Below, one piece after another: positions 36,291 to 49,885 of a stretch of DNA of 64,000 bases (position 1 is its first letter; each line of letters begins with the position of its first letter). The DNA is taken from assembly GCA_963969395.1 (NCBI GenBank), contig OZ017801.1:932501-996500 (forward strand). Reading direction: 5' to 3'. This DNA is from Pseudoscleropodium purum (lineage: Eukaryota; Streptophyta; Bryopsida; Hypnales; Brachytheciaceae). The notes below the pieces were generated by a model. The model was not told where the DNA came from, searched no databases, and saw only the letters and a program-made list of their open reading frames with translations. The position numbers were made by a program, and so were the translations under genes.

Positions 36291-38790
36291 AAAAGACCCC
36301 CTATTGTGTGCTTCATCAAATTATCTTTCATGCCTCTTCTAAGGAACTTGGAGCGTCTCACTGCAAATACGAATTCAAAATTTCAAAATTGGATCGTGTG
36401 GGACAGATAAAAAATTCCAATGTTTTCTCTAGTGGTTAAATCAAGAAGAAGCCAAGCCAGGGGATCGGTTCACCCCAGCCAACCCCGGGGACGTCAAATT
36501 GGAAATACAATAATTTAATCCACTTTTTCTTTTGGAAACAAGTGTGTAAAGGAAACACATTGCAAGGGGGCCGTCAAGAAGAGAGGTTGATTTCATGCCA
36601 GGTAATGAACATGCTCTCACCAGGTATCAAAGCCACAACCACGCCATTCGGTTTGGGTACCTCTCAACCATCATCCAGTAGTTTAGGGTCATCGCGGATC
36701 GTAACTTAATCCACTTTGAGATGGAGAGATGGATGGACTAATGAGTGGGAGTCAAATCAACTCCATTCAATACTCCAATTGAACAAATGTATGTAGTGTA
36801 GTTAAATTACTAACTTAGATGCTTTCCAATTTTATTTTTTTTGACACAAATAAAGGAGGCTCACGTGATTGCAAGAAACACTTCAGTTTTTTGTGCCCAA
36901 AACGTAGTTTGGGGTCATAGGACTAGCAATACTATGTACCAACAATGTCCCTACAGATCTAAGCAATTGATTTAATACTATATTGTACTATGTAGTACTA
37001 TAGACAACTACAGTGTACTACAAAAGTCATTGGGAGCAAAAAATAATAGAAAAAGAATCTACAAACCTTTTCATTTTAAGTAATTCAAAAAAATTCAAAA
37101 AAAATTCATGAAAAGCCATTTTGCTAGTCAAGATTGCACCAAAGAATTAGTAGAGAATTTTTTTTCCTTTCTTTGTAGCCTTTGTGCAAAAGAAGGTTAC
37201 TTAGACTCCATGTGTGCAAACGACATGTTGCTATTTTTGTAAAAACTCATTGTTAGTCCTTGCAATGTTAGTAGATCTCCAATATGTCCAATTCGTGGCT
37301 TCAAATTCACATTTTTGGGTCAAAAATAGGACTTAAACCCTCAAAGTGGCCAAGGTAGACACCCAATTGGGCATAGATAAAAATATAATAAATAAATGTA
37401 AAAAATATAAAAAAATTATTCAATGCCTGAAACTACCATATGTACCTTTATTCTAAATTTTATGCCAAATGGACAAACAATGCAAAAATTATGAGCAATA
37501 AATCACATGTTCAAGGGCAAAGAGACAAGAAATAGGACAAATGTTTCTTGCAATCATTAGTGCTTTTTATTTTTGAATTTCTGGTGCGTGATTGCACTAG
37601 AAAAAAAAATTGGCTATAAAATGGAAACCAAATGTGAAGTTTTTGCTAGAAAACTCTAAATTTAAAAAAATCTTAGATGAACTCACAAGAATGTGAGTAA
37701 AAATAGAAATATAAACATGTGATAATTTCTATTCAATATATGGATGAATGTTGAAATTTGGAGTACCACTATAAAATTTTATATCACCATTTTGGCACCT
37801 TATAAAAAATTTAAAAAAATGCCCTAGCAATCACCTGCCTTTAGGGTGTGTGCATAGCTGAGTGAACCAAATGTGGTGAAAAGTCCATATCTATATAATT
37901 TACTATAAGGCTAGTTAAGAAAACTTTGCATAAGGAAAGTAAACACAATAATATGAAGAGAGAGACATAGTGGTGTTGGAGAAGCATTGGAGAGGATCAT
38001 TTTAGAACCCTACAATGTATCTCGCCAAAAATGCCTAGTGCAATCATCCATTCATCCTTGTACCTTAAATCTTGGAAATGGCAATGGTTTCAACATGATC
38101 CAATCTTCAATGTTGATTTGAAGCCCATCTACAATTTCTAATAACATTTAAGATTGCAATTTTTTTTTAAAACACATTGTTTTGAAAATATAATTCAATT
38201 CAACCCTTTCAAAAGTCTATAACTACTATTTTGAGATCAATATTAAGTAAAGTAGTATAATTTCTAAGTACCTCAATCTACACTACAACATATAATGAGT
38301 CACCAATACAATAACAATAATATTTTATTCATTAAAAAGACTCTTATAAAATGCTATGTGGAGTTTTTTTAATCCAATTTGCAAATTTAAAAGTCCATAG
38401 AAAGAAGAAACTTTCTAAAAAATTACATAGTTGTCTTTGCATTCAAGTTGAGAATGCAAGTTCAAATTTACAACTACAATGGTGTAGTGAATTATCTACA
38501 ATTTGGCTTGTAATGCAAAGGTCTTGTTGAAAAAAACATTGTGATATGAAAAGTGATTCATTCAACCATGCATGCACCCTTTATTGCATAAAGAAAAAAA
38601 ATACAAGCATCCAACGACAAGTGACCTAGGCAAGAAAGACCAATAAATTTTTTTTTAAAATATAAAGATATGAGGAAAGAGACTCCTTGGTGGTAGTCAC
38701 CCCTTCAGAGGTGTGGTGCCTCCAAGGCATTAGAAAATAAAACTAGCTAAAGGACCAAAAAGAATCCATTAGGGATTCAACTTGACAATC
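36291..38790. other. Non-coding AT-rich stretch
   Basis: No gene recognised. On the minus strand at about 36590-36690 a GGCTTTGATACC box is preceded by TGGATGATGGTTGAG, weakly like tRNA B and A boxes. Confidence 0.35.
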
Positions 38791-38799
38791 TCTACAATT

Positions 38800-39480
38800 A
38801 GACCATGGTGACTCCAACTCCTCTCAAAGCAACCCAATACAGTCTTTGCCTACCCATGATGTCTTGTAATGAGCTTGCTAGTTTTCCCCATTATACATGC
38901 CATTATAGACTATACCCTAACCAAATATATTGTGATTATTTGGCTCAATGCCACAAAACTTTGTTAAAGACAATGTTGTATGCTCAATCCATAAGGTCTA
39001 TGAAATCACAGATCTCAAAAAGCCCAAATGCCACTCACCATCTCAAATTTATAAGGAATACAATGTGAGAAGAATGCTTTGGTTCCAAGTAAAGGGATGC
39101 AATGGGTATCATTAGTAATGATGATGGCATTCATGATGTGAATGCCTCATTACCAAGCTCCTTTGGCTACCAAGTACTTCCACAAAAACAATGGAGAACT
39201 AATTCTATGATGTAGCAAATTGAACATCCTATATCAATGGCATGATGAATTTTCCCTCTCCAAGCATTGATTGCTATTATCTGATGCCATATCATTCAAA
39301 GGAGCCTAGCTTTCTTTGTTTGGTTTAGATCGTCTCCCAACAAAGCCTTTGGTGAATTGACAAGATTCCTTTCCACTTTTGTTGGATTGCATCAAGAATT
39401 TTATGCTTAGTACTAATCATCTCATTTCTTAGCATAGCATACTCTAGAAAAGCCATTGGATCTTGTCTACCTTACTATTG
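38800..39480 (-). pseudogene. LINE ORF2 C-terminal relic (zf-RVT region)
   Basis: Minus-strand frames give NAWRGKIHHAIDIG and CSICYIIELVLHCF, then FWAFLRSVIS and LWIEHTTLSL. This is the Cys/His end found after the reverse transcriptase in plant LINEs. It lies on the same strand as, and downstream of, the LINE at 40860-44110, and a TTAA-type element separates the two. Many stops. Confidence 0.55.
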
Positions 39481-39489
39481 GAACTTGTA

Positions 39490-40425
39490 TGGATTTTGGC
39501 AACATAGCAATTTTAAGTAGCTTACTATGAATAGAATTTTAATTTTTTTCCTTTGAAGTTTTAACATGGCATGTGCCAAAGGAGTAGATTTAAGGCCCAA
39601 ATTTTTTTTATAACTTTTGACTACATGGTTAAAAATTTATTGTATGGTATGTACTTTTCATTACTTGACAAGCAACTCGTGCAACAAAAAAAACTTCTTT
39701 AAAAATTACTTTCTTAAGAATTAAAATTTTGATATTGGTTCTCTAGATTTATATATATTTAGAAAGATTTTAATCATTCCATTTTCATCAATGAGTCAAA
39801 AGTTATGAAGAGTTTTAGTTTGCGGGAGTTTGTGGGTTATTATTGAATCTATCCTCTAAGACAAACTTTGAAGTCCTTTATTTAACTCAATTTTCAATAG
39901 TTTTAGAAAAAAATAAAAACATTAGGTGAAGATTATTTATTACAACATTCAAACCATTTGGATCGGAATTTTTCAATTCTATAAATAAATTGTTAACAAT
40001 TTAGTATTTTGAATCATTCTCTATTTCTTTCTCCTTACTATTTTTTTTTCCTATATGTTGTACAATTCCAAATGATGTGAAAATTTTTAAGCATGTAGCC
40101 TAATTGACTTGAAGAATTAATTCAAAGAGTAACCACCATTTTAGACATTTTTTTCATAAAAATGTGACCTTATGAAGTATAGTTACCTAGTTTTTTGTTG
40201 GGCACCTAAAAGATATTTGTCACTTCAAATGCTAATATCTTGCAATCTTCATGGTGGAAATTTCTAAAATTTTGTAGACATGTTTTCAAACCAGAATACT
40301 ATAAGATCCTACAATTATATGTGTTCAAAAATGTTTTTTTTCTAAAATTTGGTACATGTACTAGAAATGGCAATTTGGGAGTGGTTTTGGTGAAAATATA
40401 GTCAAAATCATTTAGGGTTAATTTG
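39490..40425 (-). mobile_element. TTAA-type TIR element, one end degraded
   Basis: Starts in TTGGCAACATAGCAATTTT, without the outer TTAACCCC, and ends ATCATTTAGGGTTAA. The interior (AGTTATGAAGAGTTTTAGTTT, ACATTTTTTTCATAAAAATG blocks) matches the copies at 29607 and 58449. It sits within the LINE relic. Confidence 0.75.
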
Positions 40426-40859
40426 TCAACTTGGACAAAGTATAAAAGAAAAGCTTTTTTCTAAGGACCTTGTTTGATCCCCATCACATGGACTTTATAA
40501 AATACTGAAGAGAACCATAAATGCATGTGGCCCCTATATGATAAGGGGAATACCAAACTAACAAGCTATCAAATGTAGGGAGAATTCCATGTGCATGTAC
40601 AAAACATGGTAAAAAATCAACTCAAACCAAGTGCAATATTTTTTAACACAGTTTTGTGTAGGCCCACTATAATTGTAGACAATTTTTTTTGTAATTTCTT
40701 ATAGCAGTGAAAAGAATTTGAGGGGGTGCAATTTACTTAATTTTTCAATGGTATATTACATGTTTAAAATTCCAAAAATTTCAATGAAAAATTGCAAAAG
40801 AAGTTGACTACTATAATAGTGGGCATGAATAAAACCAAGGCCAAAATAATTGCACTCAA

Positions 40860-43800
40860 TTTTGAGGGTTTTTTTTTATCATGTTTCTCCATAGTAGTAT
40901 GTCAATTAGGAGAAGACAATCACTAGTTTGTCTCCCTATAGAAATGAGTAAATTCCACTCAGCTCAAAAAACCATAACCGGATTGTCTCAATTTTTATTA
41001 CAACCACCAATCCACTTGCCTTCCTTTGGTCTTAGCCAATTATCAATTAATAGAAAGTGTCAAGTGTCACTTAACTTTTGCATCGCACCATCTCTAAGCA
41101 CCACTTTCCCCCTCACATAGCCAGAATTTGGTTTGTACTTCATTGTTGTTAAAAAAATGCCTCTTTCCCTTACATTGTTAATTTGTTGAAAGCCCACTTT
41201 GTATAGTTAGGCAATACAACTTTGGATGAATCCTAGACTAACCAAAGATGAAAATGGAGATTCATTCAAGAATTTTTCTAGACACAAAGGTTGCACAAGG
41301 ATCACATTGCATATCTTCTTTTGCCAAGCATTGTTTGTCCTATTCCAAGTCTTAAAACCCTACTTAGTTTGAAATTGTGGCAATGTAAAATATTCAAGGC
41401 TAGATTCTCACCACTATATAGTTGATAATGGGTCAATTTAAACCACAACATAACATGTGAGTTAGATGAACTAGGCTCACATGCCTTGAACACTTACTTT
41501 GCCATAAGAGCTGTCAAGGCATCTACGGGATTAACCAAACCTATTGCACCATTGTCTTTATCTTGGCAACATTGGAGCCATGCCATCTTGGCATGTGAGC
41601 ATTGTAGGGATCTGGACTACACGAAATTTTGCTTTGCATTCTTACATTTGACCATCCTTGCTAGTGATCCTTTCCATATGGCAATAAAGAAGAAAAGTGA
41701 AGAGAGTAGCACATGGTTCACTATATTAGTTTGTCCCATAGTATTAATCTTTGATGTGCACTAGAATTCTCATTTCTTTTAGACACGGTTAAGAAGAAAT
41801 TAGTCCACATTACTAGTACTCATAGTGAACCCAAATAGCAACCCATGCAGTTTACTCACATCGCCATCATTGGCCTTAGATATGCAAAGTTGGTTTGTCC
41901 AAGCTAGGCGTTCCAAACCATCCTTTAACCACCAATAATCTTATGATTTATCCAAGTTGAGCACTAAATCAAAATCTTCTAAAAAATAATCTAGAAATTG
42001 AGTCAAACATTTCAATGATTACTCCTTCCAAATAGAATCAATGATATATCATCCGCATATTGGGCTATGACTTATTGGCAATTTAATCCCTTTGACCAAC
42101 CCCTCCTGCATTTGTAGTTTGATCATGGTATTGAGGACCTTTGTGACAATAATGAACAAATATGGTGTAGGGGAGCACCCTTGCCACTACCTCTTATGGA
42201 TAAAAAAAAAGATTGGAGAATGAGCCTTGTTAACTTTGACAGAGACTTGGGCATTCTGAAAAAGGATTGTAGTCATTGCCACAAATTCATTCCTTTGGAA
42301 AGTCCATACATTCCATCAACTTGAACAAAAAACTTCAAATCAACCATATTGTAGGCTTTACTAAAGTCCAACTTCAAAAAAATCATAGGTTGTCCAGAAT
42401 GTATTGCCACTCCATAGTTTCATAAGTCAACAAAATATTTCAAGCAAGAAATGCATAGGGAGAAAGGTTGATTGGTCTATATAATAATTTTCATCAACAC
42501 ATGTTATAAACAAAGCTATAGAGATTTGGCAAAGATCTTAGTTGATAAAGCTATAGAGATTTGCCACATTAAGTAGAGTGATGGAGAAGTAATTGGTTAA
42601 TTTCTCCCTATTCCTATCCTTATGAAGTAGTGAGATGAGTTCATATGTCATATAGAACATGGTGTCTATGTAGAGTGCTTTGGTGAGTATCTTGAGGTAA
42701 TCATGTTTAATTAGGTCCCAATACTTCTTAAAAAATCCTGTGATGATACCATCTAGGCTTGGGGCCCTATTAGAGTCCATACCATGTACGGTCCTCTTCA
42801 AATTCTAACATACTAATCAAAGCTTTGAAAGAAGTCCTCATCCCATCTATTAATCAATTTGAGATGTCTATAAGGCACTCCATTGCAATGGCCTTATAGA
42901 CTAGGAAAAAATGGGGTGGTAGTGTAGAGCTTGCTATGCAAATCCGCTCAAAAGAGACTTGGTGTGAATGGATTACTCTATCCAAATCTTCTAATGTGGA
43001 GATGATAGCCCTAGCCCCCCAATCTTTGTATGCTTGGAAAAATTCCTTAGAGCATACATCTCTTGCCAACTTCCACCAAATTTGATTCCTCATTTTGACA
43101 CCTCCAACATGGAGTTTTTCTACTTCACCGGATTGCTCCCCAATCTCACTAAAGTGTCTTCAGTGCAATTCATTAGTTGGGTCAACTTGAAGAGCTTCTA
43201 TAACCTTGGTGAATTGAGAATAGAGGTGAATTTTCCATTCATGTTGTGTCTTTCTTGCTCTCACACAATATTCCTTATAAAATTTAACCACCTTACACAA
43301 TTTGTCAAAGAAATCTAGAGAGGGGTTGACTCCCTATGTATGAGTAATGTATGACCTCACCTCCTCTGTATCTAAAAAATAGTCACTTGTTTTATAAGAG
43401 GATTTTTTAGGAGAGATAGTTTATAGAAGAAACTTCTTCCAAACAAAAGGTGATCAATATGATTAATATCATCTCCAAAAAAGTACTTTGCAATTGGGCT
43501 AGGTTGGGCTCCAATTGGTTAGAATGAATAGATGTGGTCCAACATGGCTAAAACCTTCTCCTTCTCCTACTGTTGATTATCCCATAGGAACTTGATTTGG
43601 TTGGATGTTGGAAATGCCTTCTCAAGGTAGAGAGCTCCAGTAAGCCTTTCAAATGCTAGCTTTTCATTAGATGAGACAAGTTTTCCACATAGGCTAGATT
43701 TATCTAAGCAAAGCTCCACAAAGTTCAAATTGCCACATAGTTACCATCTACAATCTTTGGGCAAATAAGCTACTAGTAATTCGATGTGCTCTTATACCAT

Positions 43801-44110
43801 AGTTGATGCATGAACATTAAGGATTGCCATGTTGCCTCTTGAATGCCCTTCAAATAGGCCCATTGACTACAATTGTAGTATAAAAAACTAGTACTTGTCA
43901 CCAAATGTTGGATCGTTGAAGAAATCCACTTATACTTCTGTCAAAAGGCAAGTAACTTGTCTCCCCAAGCCTATATTTTTGCATGCATAAAAAGTTAGTC
44001 TTGGATAACAAAGGTCAATAATAGTTTTCAATAACATCCACCTTCAAGGAATTATTTGTTTCTTGTATATTTTGAGTCAAGATGGTAGCTTTCATAATTG
44101 AACTATGGAG
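40860..44110 (-). pseudogene. LINE (L1-type) retrotransposon relic: endonuclease and reverse transcriptase
   Basis: Minus strand, degenerate. The endonuclease part (about 43745-43560) reads CGNLNFVELCLDKSSLCG and KLAFERLTGALYLEKAFPTS, then NQIKFLWDNQQ, matching the GDFN/DKSS/SWDN blocks of the APE-type endonuclease (GDFN has become GNLN). A linker frame is at 43093-42854. RT block: NRAPSLDGIITGFFKKYWDL (42800-42690), then ISLLHKDRN and NYFSITLLNV. The RT catalytic box is QYADDISLI (about 42040-42070). Towards the C-terminus is GLVNPVDALTALMAK (about 41510-41560). This is target-primed LINE machinery, now broken by many stops and shifts. Confidence 0.85.
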
Positions 44111-45200
44111 GTTGGTTGGGACAACAACAACTCGACTTCTCTTCCTCTGGACTATAAACTCGAAGGTGTGCTTGACCTTTTCAAGTTTGACCTAATTGAA
44201 GTGTTGCAACAACTTTCTATAAGAGAAGTGCACGATTTCCTATTGCAATTGCTTTCCTTTATATTTGACGCCCTATCAACTTTTTAAATTGGGATGTGAA
44301 AAAGCTCTCGTTCTCTTAAAAAAAACATTTTTTAATGTACCATTTCCAAAAAAACTACATGTAAGTTCTCTGGTGAAGAACATAGAGAGAGACAAGTCTT
44401 CAAGGGTATATGGAATGCTTGGGGGGGGGGAGACCATCAATGCAATAGAAGAGTATGTGATAAAAAATAATGTCAATTTAATTCATTGAAGAAAAAATTT
44501 GTACTTTCATTAGATCTATCATAGCATTGGTATTACCCTATGCTTGGATCATATTCATTAAAAAATAATAAAAAATAAAAAAATGAATATAACCTATGAC
44601 AAAAATTTTAGAAATTCCAGCATGACATATTTGAAAAGTGTAGAAAATATTGATGAAAATAATTTGAATCTTAGAAAAAGAATCCCATGAAAAATGAAAA
44701 ATGAAAAATAATAAAAACACCAAGGTGATTGCTTTATAAATGTAAGAAACCCATAATGGAATGGAATTGTATACAACTATACATCTATAATGTATAGCAT
44801 TACATTTATGCTGATAGATTGACCATTAAATCCAAAATATCAGAGTCCTCAAAAAAATCCACTAAATCTTAGTCATCTACATCAATCTCGTTTTCACACT
44901 CATCATCTACATTTGACCCTACACCAAATAATAAGCCTGAGGTGTTTGCTTCCATAGCTTGTACTTGGAAATCTCTCAAATGCTCTAAGTAATCCACTTT
45001 TTTGCCATCCCTTGATAATCATGTCAATTTGCAATCCAGTTGTTTTCCAAGCTTCAAACAACCAAATGCACAACTTTTCTCACAATGTTCAAATGCTCAA
45101 ATCAAGTTCAATTTGCCTAATCCCACTTTCTATTTGTTTTTTAATACAAGAAGTTCACCATCGTTTGAAATGCATAGTAAAGCTACATTTTAGTGACCAT
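44111..45200. other. Region between LINE and DDE relics
   Basis: The possible upstream part of the LINE reaches into this stretch. No other gene seen. A 9-base G run lies near 44420. Confidence 0.3.
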
Positions 45201-45229
45201 TGTAGAATCACATTGGCAGATTGAAGCTT

Positions 45230-46260
45230 TGATGTGCAATTTGTTGGAATGAATAGAACATTGTTGTTTAGACTTGTGAACCGACTAGCATTCAATAAGC
45301 CATATCATTTTTTGCTTCTCAAGGAGCTTCAACTTCTCTTTGACATCTTCAAAATATGGATGAAGAATCTCACGAACAAATTCTTGGCAAGTGTTGAAAT
45401 TTGACCAATGATTTTCAGTCATTGTAAACTAAAAACCAAAGCTTAAGCAAAGTTTTGCCAAATGAGTCTTTGGCAGAGACTTCTTTGTTTTACTTGTGAA
45501 GATAATTTACATTGGCAATAGAGTCCCATTTGTTGCTAAAAAGACGCATGTTGTGATTTGACGTTTATCTTCTATACCAATAACTCTAATGTCATTAGAT
45601 CCTCTTTTCTCCCAAGTCCTTTCTCTAGCCATTGGTACAAGATGAATACCTATATATATATATATATATATATTGACAAAATTAATCCGTGATACAAAAT
45701 AATAAATTAACCAAAAACACAAAATTGCCAACACTTTAAACTAAATTAGGAAATAACATTTACCACTTTGATCTATGTTAACCACCAATGTTGATGGAAT
45801 ATCATAAACTCTTACAAGGTAAACTACTTTGAGAGCCATCATTCTTCCTTGATCCTTCCAATCTAAAGGAAGTTTTCTACATGTTGTGGTTGCTTGCCTA
45901 TAACTCCATTGTAGTTGATGCTTCATAAAATTTTGTGTCCATTTAATACTCACTTAAAATTTTCCAAGGAGCTTTGGTGCATGAGAAGACAACACTCCCC
46001 AAATTATAGGATGTACAATCCCTGCACTTAATGATTGTCCTACATCCCTCATAGCAATAAGCATATTACATATCTCTTTCAATATATCAAGTCTTGAAGA
46101 AAAAGAAGATTCATATTGAGATGAAGGTACAAAGCTACTATGTCTTTGAATGTATAGCAAAAATTTTGGCTTCATTGTTCCCTCCCTTAGTAAACCAACT
46201 AGCTATGGTGCTTTGGCAAAGTCCATGATTAAATAATCTTCTAATTAATCTAGATTTCCT
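45230..46260 (-). pseudogene. Intron-containing DDE transposase relic
   Basis: Minus strand. From about 46260: WFTKGG, MRDVGQSLSAGIVHPIIWG, KWTQNFMKHQLQWSYRQATT, CRKLPLDW, VYDIPSTLVVNIDQSG. An intron of 114 bases (45763-45650; donor GTAAAT, acceptor in TATATAG, containing a (TA)n tract) follows. The frame resumes IHLVPMARERTWEKRGS, IEDKRQITTCVFLATNG, then NHWSNFNTCQEFVREILHPY and KMIWLIEC-SVHKS. The first catalytic Asp is in NIDQSG. The second motif, expected WLLDCWSVH, reads WLIEC-stop-SVH, so the copy is inactive. It is related to DDE endonuclease-type transposases of the pogo/IS630 kind (family from memory). Lys/Arg-rich frames up to about 47640 on the same strand may be its N-terminus. 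Confidence 0.72.
45651..45673. repeat. (TA)n microsatellite inside the transposase intron
   Basis: Uninterrupted TA repeat at the 3' end of the intron, forming part of its acceptor. Confidence 0.9.
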
Positions 46261-47690
46261 ATAAAAAAATGCTATGTGTTAGCAAAATCTCCTAGCATTC
46301 TCTTTTAACATTTTTGAAAACAGCAAATCTCCACAGCTATACCTCCAATATTGATATATGCAAACAATTTTATCAAACTAAAGAAATTAAAAATCAATAT
46401 GAAGTATGTCATAGAAGATTCTCATGAAGTCTATATGCAATGTCTATGAAGATGAGGCTTCTCATATTCACAAGTGAACAATTTTGCCCAAAGAATTTAA
46501 GCACCCAAAGTCATATTACAAAAACTTCTTCTGCTCACAAAAAATCAATGCTAACAAATTAAATAGCTCATCAAAATGCATTGCCATCTAAACCCTATTA
46601 ATTTATAATAACCAAATGTGAGCTGATTTTTCTCAAATTTTTTTTTCATCTACTCATCAAATTTGTCATGTGGTCATTTTGCCCATCAAAATGCTCATTT
46701 GGTCATCATGCCTATGAAATTTGTCATGTGGTCATCATATGTCTGATCTCTCCATCAAATTGCTTATCAATGAAGAATATAAGATAGGCTCATTAACTAA
46801 ATAGTATTCACAAATCTCCAATTGTCCCAGAATATTATTTTATTTTTTGAGACAAGTAAAAACAAACTTCATTACAATGGTGCGGAACTATACTAGACCT
46901 CATCATATGATATATACTATATGTATTTGACTTTCAAAATTTGGAAAATAAAGCAGAGACCTTGCAAATCCAGCTACAACTTGAGAATAAAACATGTTTG
47001 AAGAATGAACTTGTGAGCTATCTTCAAGTAGTGCAATGCTTCCAAAATACTTTGATGTTACTTAACAACTGCTGTAATAAGTGTCTACTTGTCTACAATG
47101 AACCAATTTTCATATTGTCCTCTTTTTTTGGTCTATAATGTCACTATAGACTTTGAAGGTATCGAAGTAGAGACAAGCATCACTTGTTGCAATTTACAAG
47201 GCTTCCCACATTGTTGATGGAGTCATTGGGCACTTACTCACTTGTCTATCCCGTCTCATGTGTTGTTTTTTGAGGCCTCCCAAGTCTCTTCTTCACAACT
47301 TCAGCTTCTTTAAGTGTTGCTTGATTCTATGGTAGTTGTTGAGAAACAACAGATGAAAGCTTCTTCAATTCAGCTTCTCATTTTTCACAAGTGATTGGCC
47401 TTGTAAACCTTATTAGAAGAACTCGCATACTAGCCATAGTGAAAAAATGCAATATTCACAAATTCTAGAATGAATTTGAAGTCTAACAAAATTATCAACT
47501 TCCTCCTACAGACTCTTCATCATCACTGCTCTTAGGAGAATCCTGTCTTTGCACTTTTTTTAATTTTCTTGCAAAATGAAATGAATAACAATTGCTTCTT
47601 GGATCTACATCTACACCTTTTGGCCTTTTTTTTCTAAGAGCATCCCCAATTGAGAAACTTCTAGCTACTTTCAAGTTACAACAATAATAA
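46261..47690 (-). other. Possible N-terminal part of the DDE element
   Basis: Minus-strand frames carry basic motifs (LRKKRPKGVDVDPRS at about 47630; EAEVVKKRLGRPQKT at about 47270) on the same strand as the DDE relic. They could be its nuclear-localisation and DNA-binding arm or an unrelated decayed gene. Stops are frequent. Confidence 0.3.
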
Positions 47691-48450
47691 TTCTACTCAC
47701 AACCTACACATGTGCAAACTTCAACCCTCTCCATCAAAGAAAAAGAAGTTGTCCATTGATGATATGAAAACCTACACTCGTCTTCTTTCTGCATCAAATT
47801 GAAACACCTAAATTGTCGACAACTAAAGGCTTTAGGTGTTCGATGTAAGTGTTCAATGAAGAATGCCAAAGCCGTAAAGAACACCGAAGCTGTGAACAAC
47901 GCCAAAGCCATCAATACCGAATACTACATGCAAGTAGTTGTAACTGTTAGTAAAGCCTCCTTAATTGCACTAAAGCTCAAGTCCCAAGATAAAATTGGAA
48001 GACCTAGCTACCCCACATGTCTATATGACCATAATGATGGAGGTCCCTGCCTGTAAAGTGAACAAAATATTCTTGTTTCTCCATAACAAATTTCTAGAAA
48101 TTCTAAAAGCTACTAACAAAGGGAATTTTTTTGAAAAAGAAATGATTTTGAATTGGCTATGACAAACATAACCTCAAGGTAGGGTATGTGGTTTAGGTGA
48201 TTATATATAAAATAGGATAGTCAAAAAATCTTCTATTTTTTTGTACATTAGAAAAAAAAAAGGGTGCCAAACATTGGATCCTCGTAAAAGTTCTAAGTAA
48301 GTTTAGTTTGTTAACTAATGGTTTGGGAGGATGGTTGTAATTACTGTCTTGAATTTGAATCGAGCGCCTTTGAATTGGTGGGAAATGCTTCTAGGTACAT
48401 GCTTGCATAGTGGGAATGTATTGGCACCATAAATTTCCAATGGCTATGGA

Positions 48451-48668
48451 CACTATAAGAAACTTATGTTTTTGGTGACGAGCCTAATTTTTTTTAAATG
48501 AATTTTAGGTAATGTCTAATGTGACATATCCATGTTTTTATGTCAACAAAAACATCCAAAGAACATCAATATTGACATAAAAACATGGGTTTATTGCATT
48601 GGACATCACCTAAAATCCATTTAAAAAAATTAAGACCCGTCTCCCAAAATGTAGGTTTCTTATAGTAG
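48451..48668. mobile_element. CACTA-type (EnSpm) MITE
   Basis: A 218-bp near-palindrome starting CACTATAAGAAAC and ending GTTTCTTATAGTAG. The arms contain AATTTTAGGTAATGTC and its inverted partner GACATCACCTAAAATCC; the AACATCAATATTGACAT centre is short. Terminal CACTA plus ATAAGAAA is typical of plant CACTA elements. No coding capacity. Confidence 0.72.
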
Positions 48669-49885
48669 GGGTTCATTGCTAGTGTGCATTGTAGTCCCCT
48701 TCTTTTGACGAGGGAGTGCTTCTTCCTACTTTGAATTGTTGTCTATGTGAGTGTTTCATCCTCTTCATTACGATTTCTTTGAGCATCTTCTATTTTGTTA
48801 AGATTTGGCCATTTAGTTTGTAATTTGGGCTGTATTGTTTTTTGCTTGTGCTAGCTTGTATGTGGCTTATGGTTTATAGTTGCAATTTTAGAGTTGTCTT
48901 TGTATTTAGGGTGCCTGTGATATTTTCCTTTTAAGGTTCCTCAAATTTATGGTACAATAGTATCCAATTGAGGTGACAAGGTTTCTTGTTTGATAAAACT
49001 CCATCCCAAATTTGTTCAAACCTATATTTCTACTACCATTTGGAGTTTAGAATTTTCGTAAGAACAATATAGATTTCCATAGTTGTCTTCATCATTGGTA
49101 AATTGAACCTTATATATGCATGTTGTTGTAGTGTTGGTGTGGGATTGGATAGGGATTACTATAGAATTCAAATTCTATAAGCAACAAATGTGTTCATGGT
49201 ATTGTAATGTACAACAAATTCAGAATTCAGGAATTGGAATGGACATGAATTGCGTAGATGCTTATAGATTAGGAATTGGGTTCATTGTATCTTGTAGGGT
49301 TAATATTTTGGGTAGCCTTTAATTGTACATAGGGATGAAGAAGATTAAATTGTACATGTTGATGCACAAACATACAACTCCAAAGTGCATTGGAACTATG
49401 AAGGCTGATTCTAAAGAATCTTTAGCTAATTTAAGGGTCCATCTAGAAAAAAAAGAACGTGTTAAATTTCCAGCACTTGTATTGGGATTCACAAAAGTGT
49501 TGCACAATGGTAGTTACTTTTGAATCCCTCATTGATGTTGAAGAAAGTATTTTCATGATCCTAGCCTTGCAAAATGAAGTGGAAATGGACCCTCTAAAAG
49601 ACAATGCATTGGAAGAGAACAACACTTCAATGATAACTAAGAAAGTAACGACATTGATCATGTTGACAATGGGGCCTCCAGATTACAACGTGTTGGAGGT
49701 GAGCAACTCTTTGATTGCAATTGGCTATACAACAAGGTTGAAGAGTTGGTTCCACAATTTCCTCATGTAGACATTGATGGATACGTTAAAGTTCTAGTTG
49801 ATTCAACCTCGTATTCATAGGTTAGTGATTCCAGTGAGGAACCCTTGCTGTAGTCGCAAATTGTGTTTGTTAAGGTCATAGCTTT

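Noticed and set aside
35740..36342. 200-codon plus-strand open frame
   Set aside because: Much of it is translated simple repeat (GGTC, CCCCT); no domain, and equally open frames run on the other strand.
36590..36690. tRNA-like A and B boxes on the minus strand
   Set aside because: Matches to both boxes are weak and no tail or copy was seen; not called as an RNA gene.
43034..43318. 94-codon plus-strand frame
   Set aside because: It is antisense to the LINE endonuclease/RT linker and has no domain of its own.
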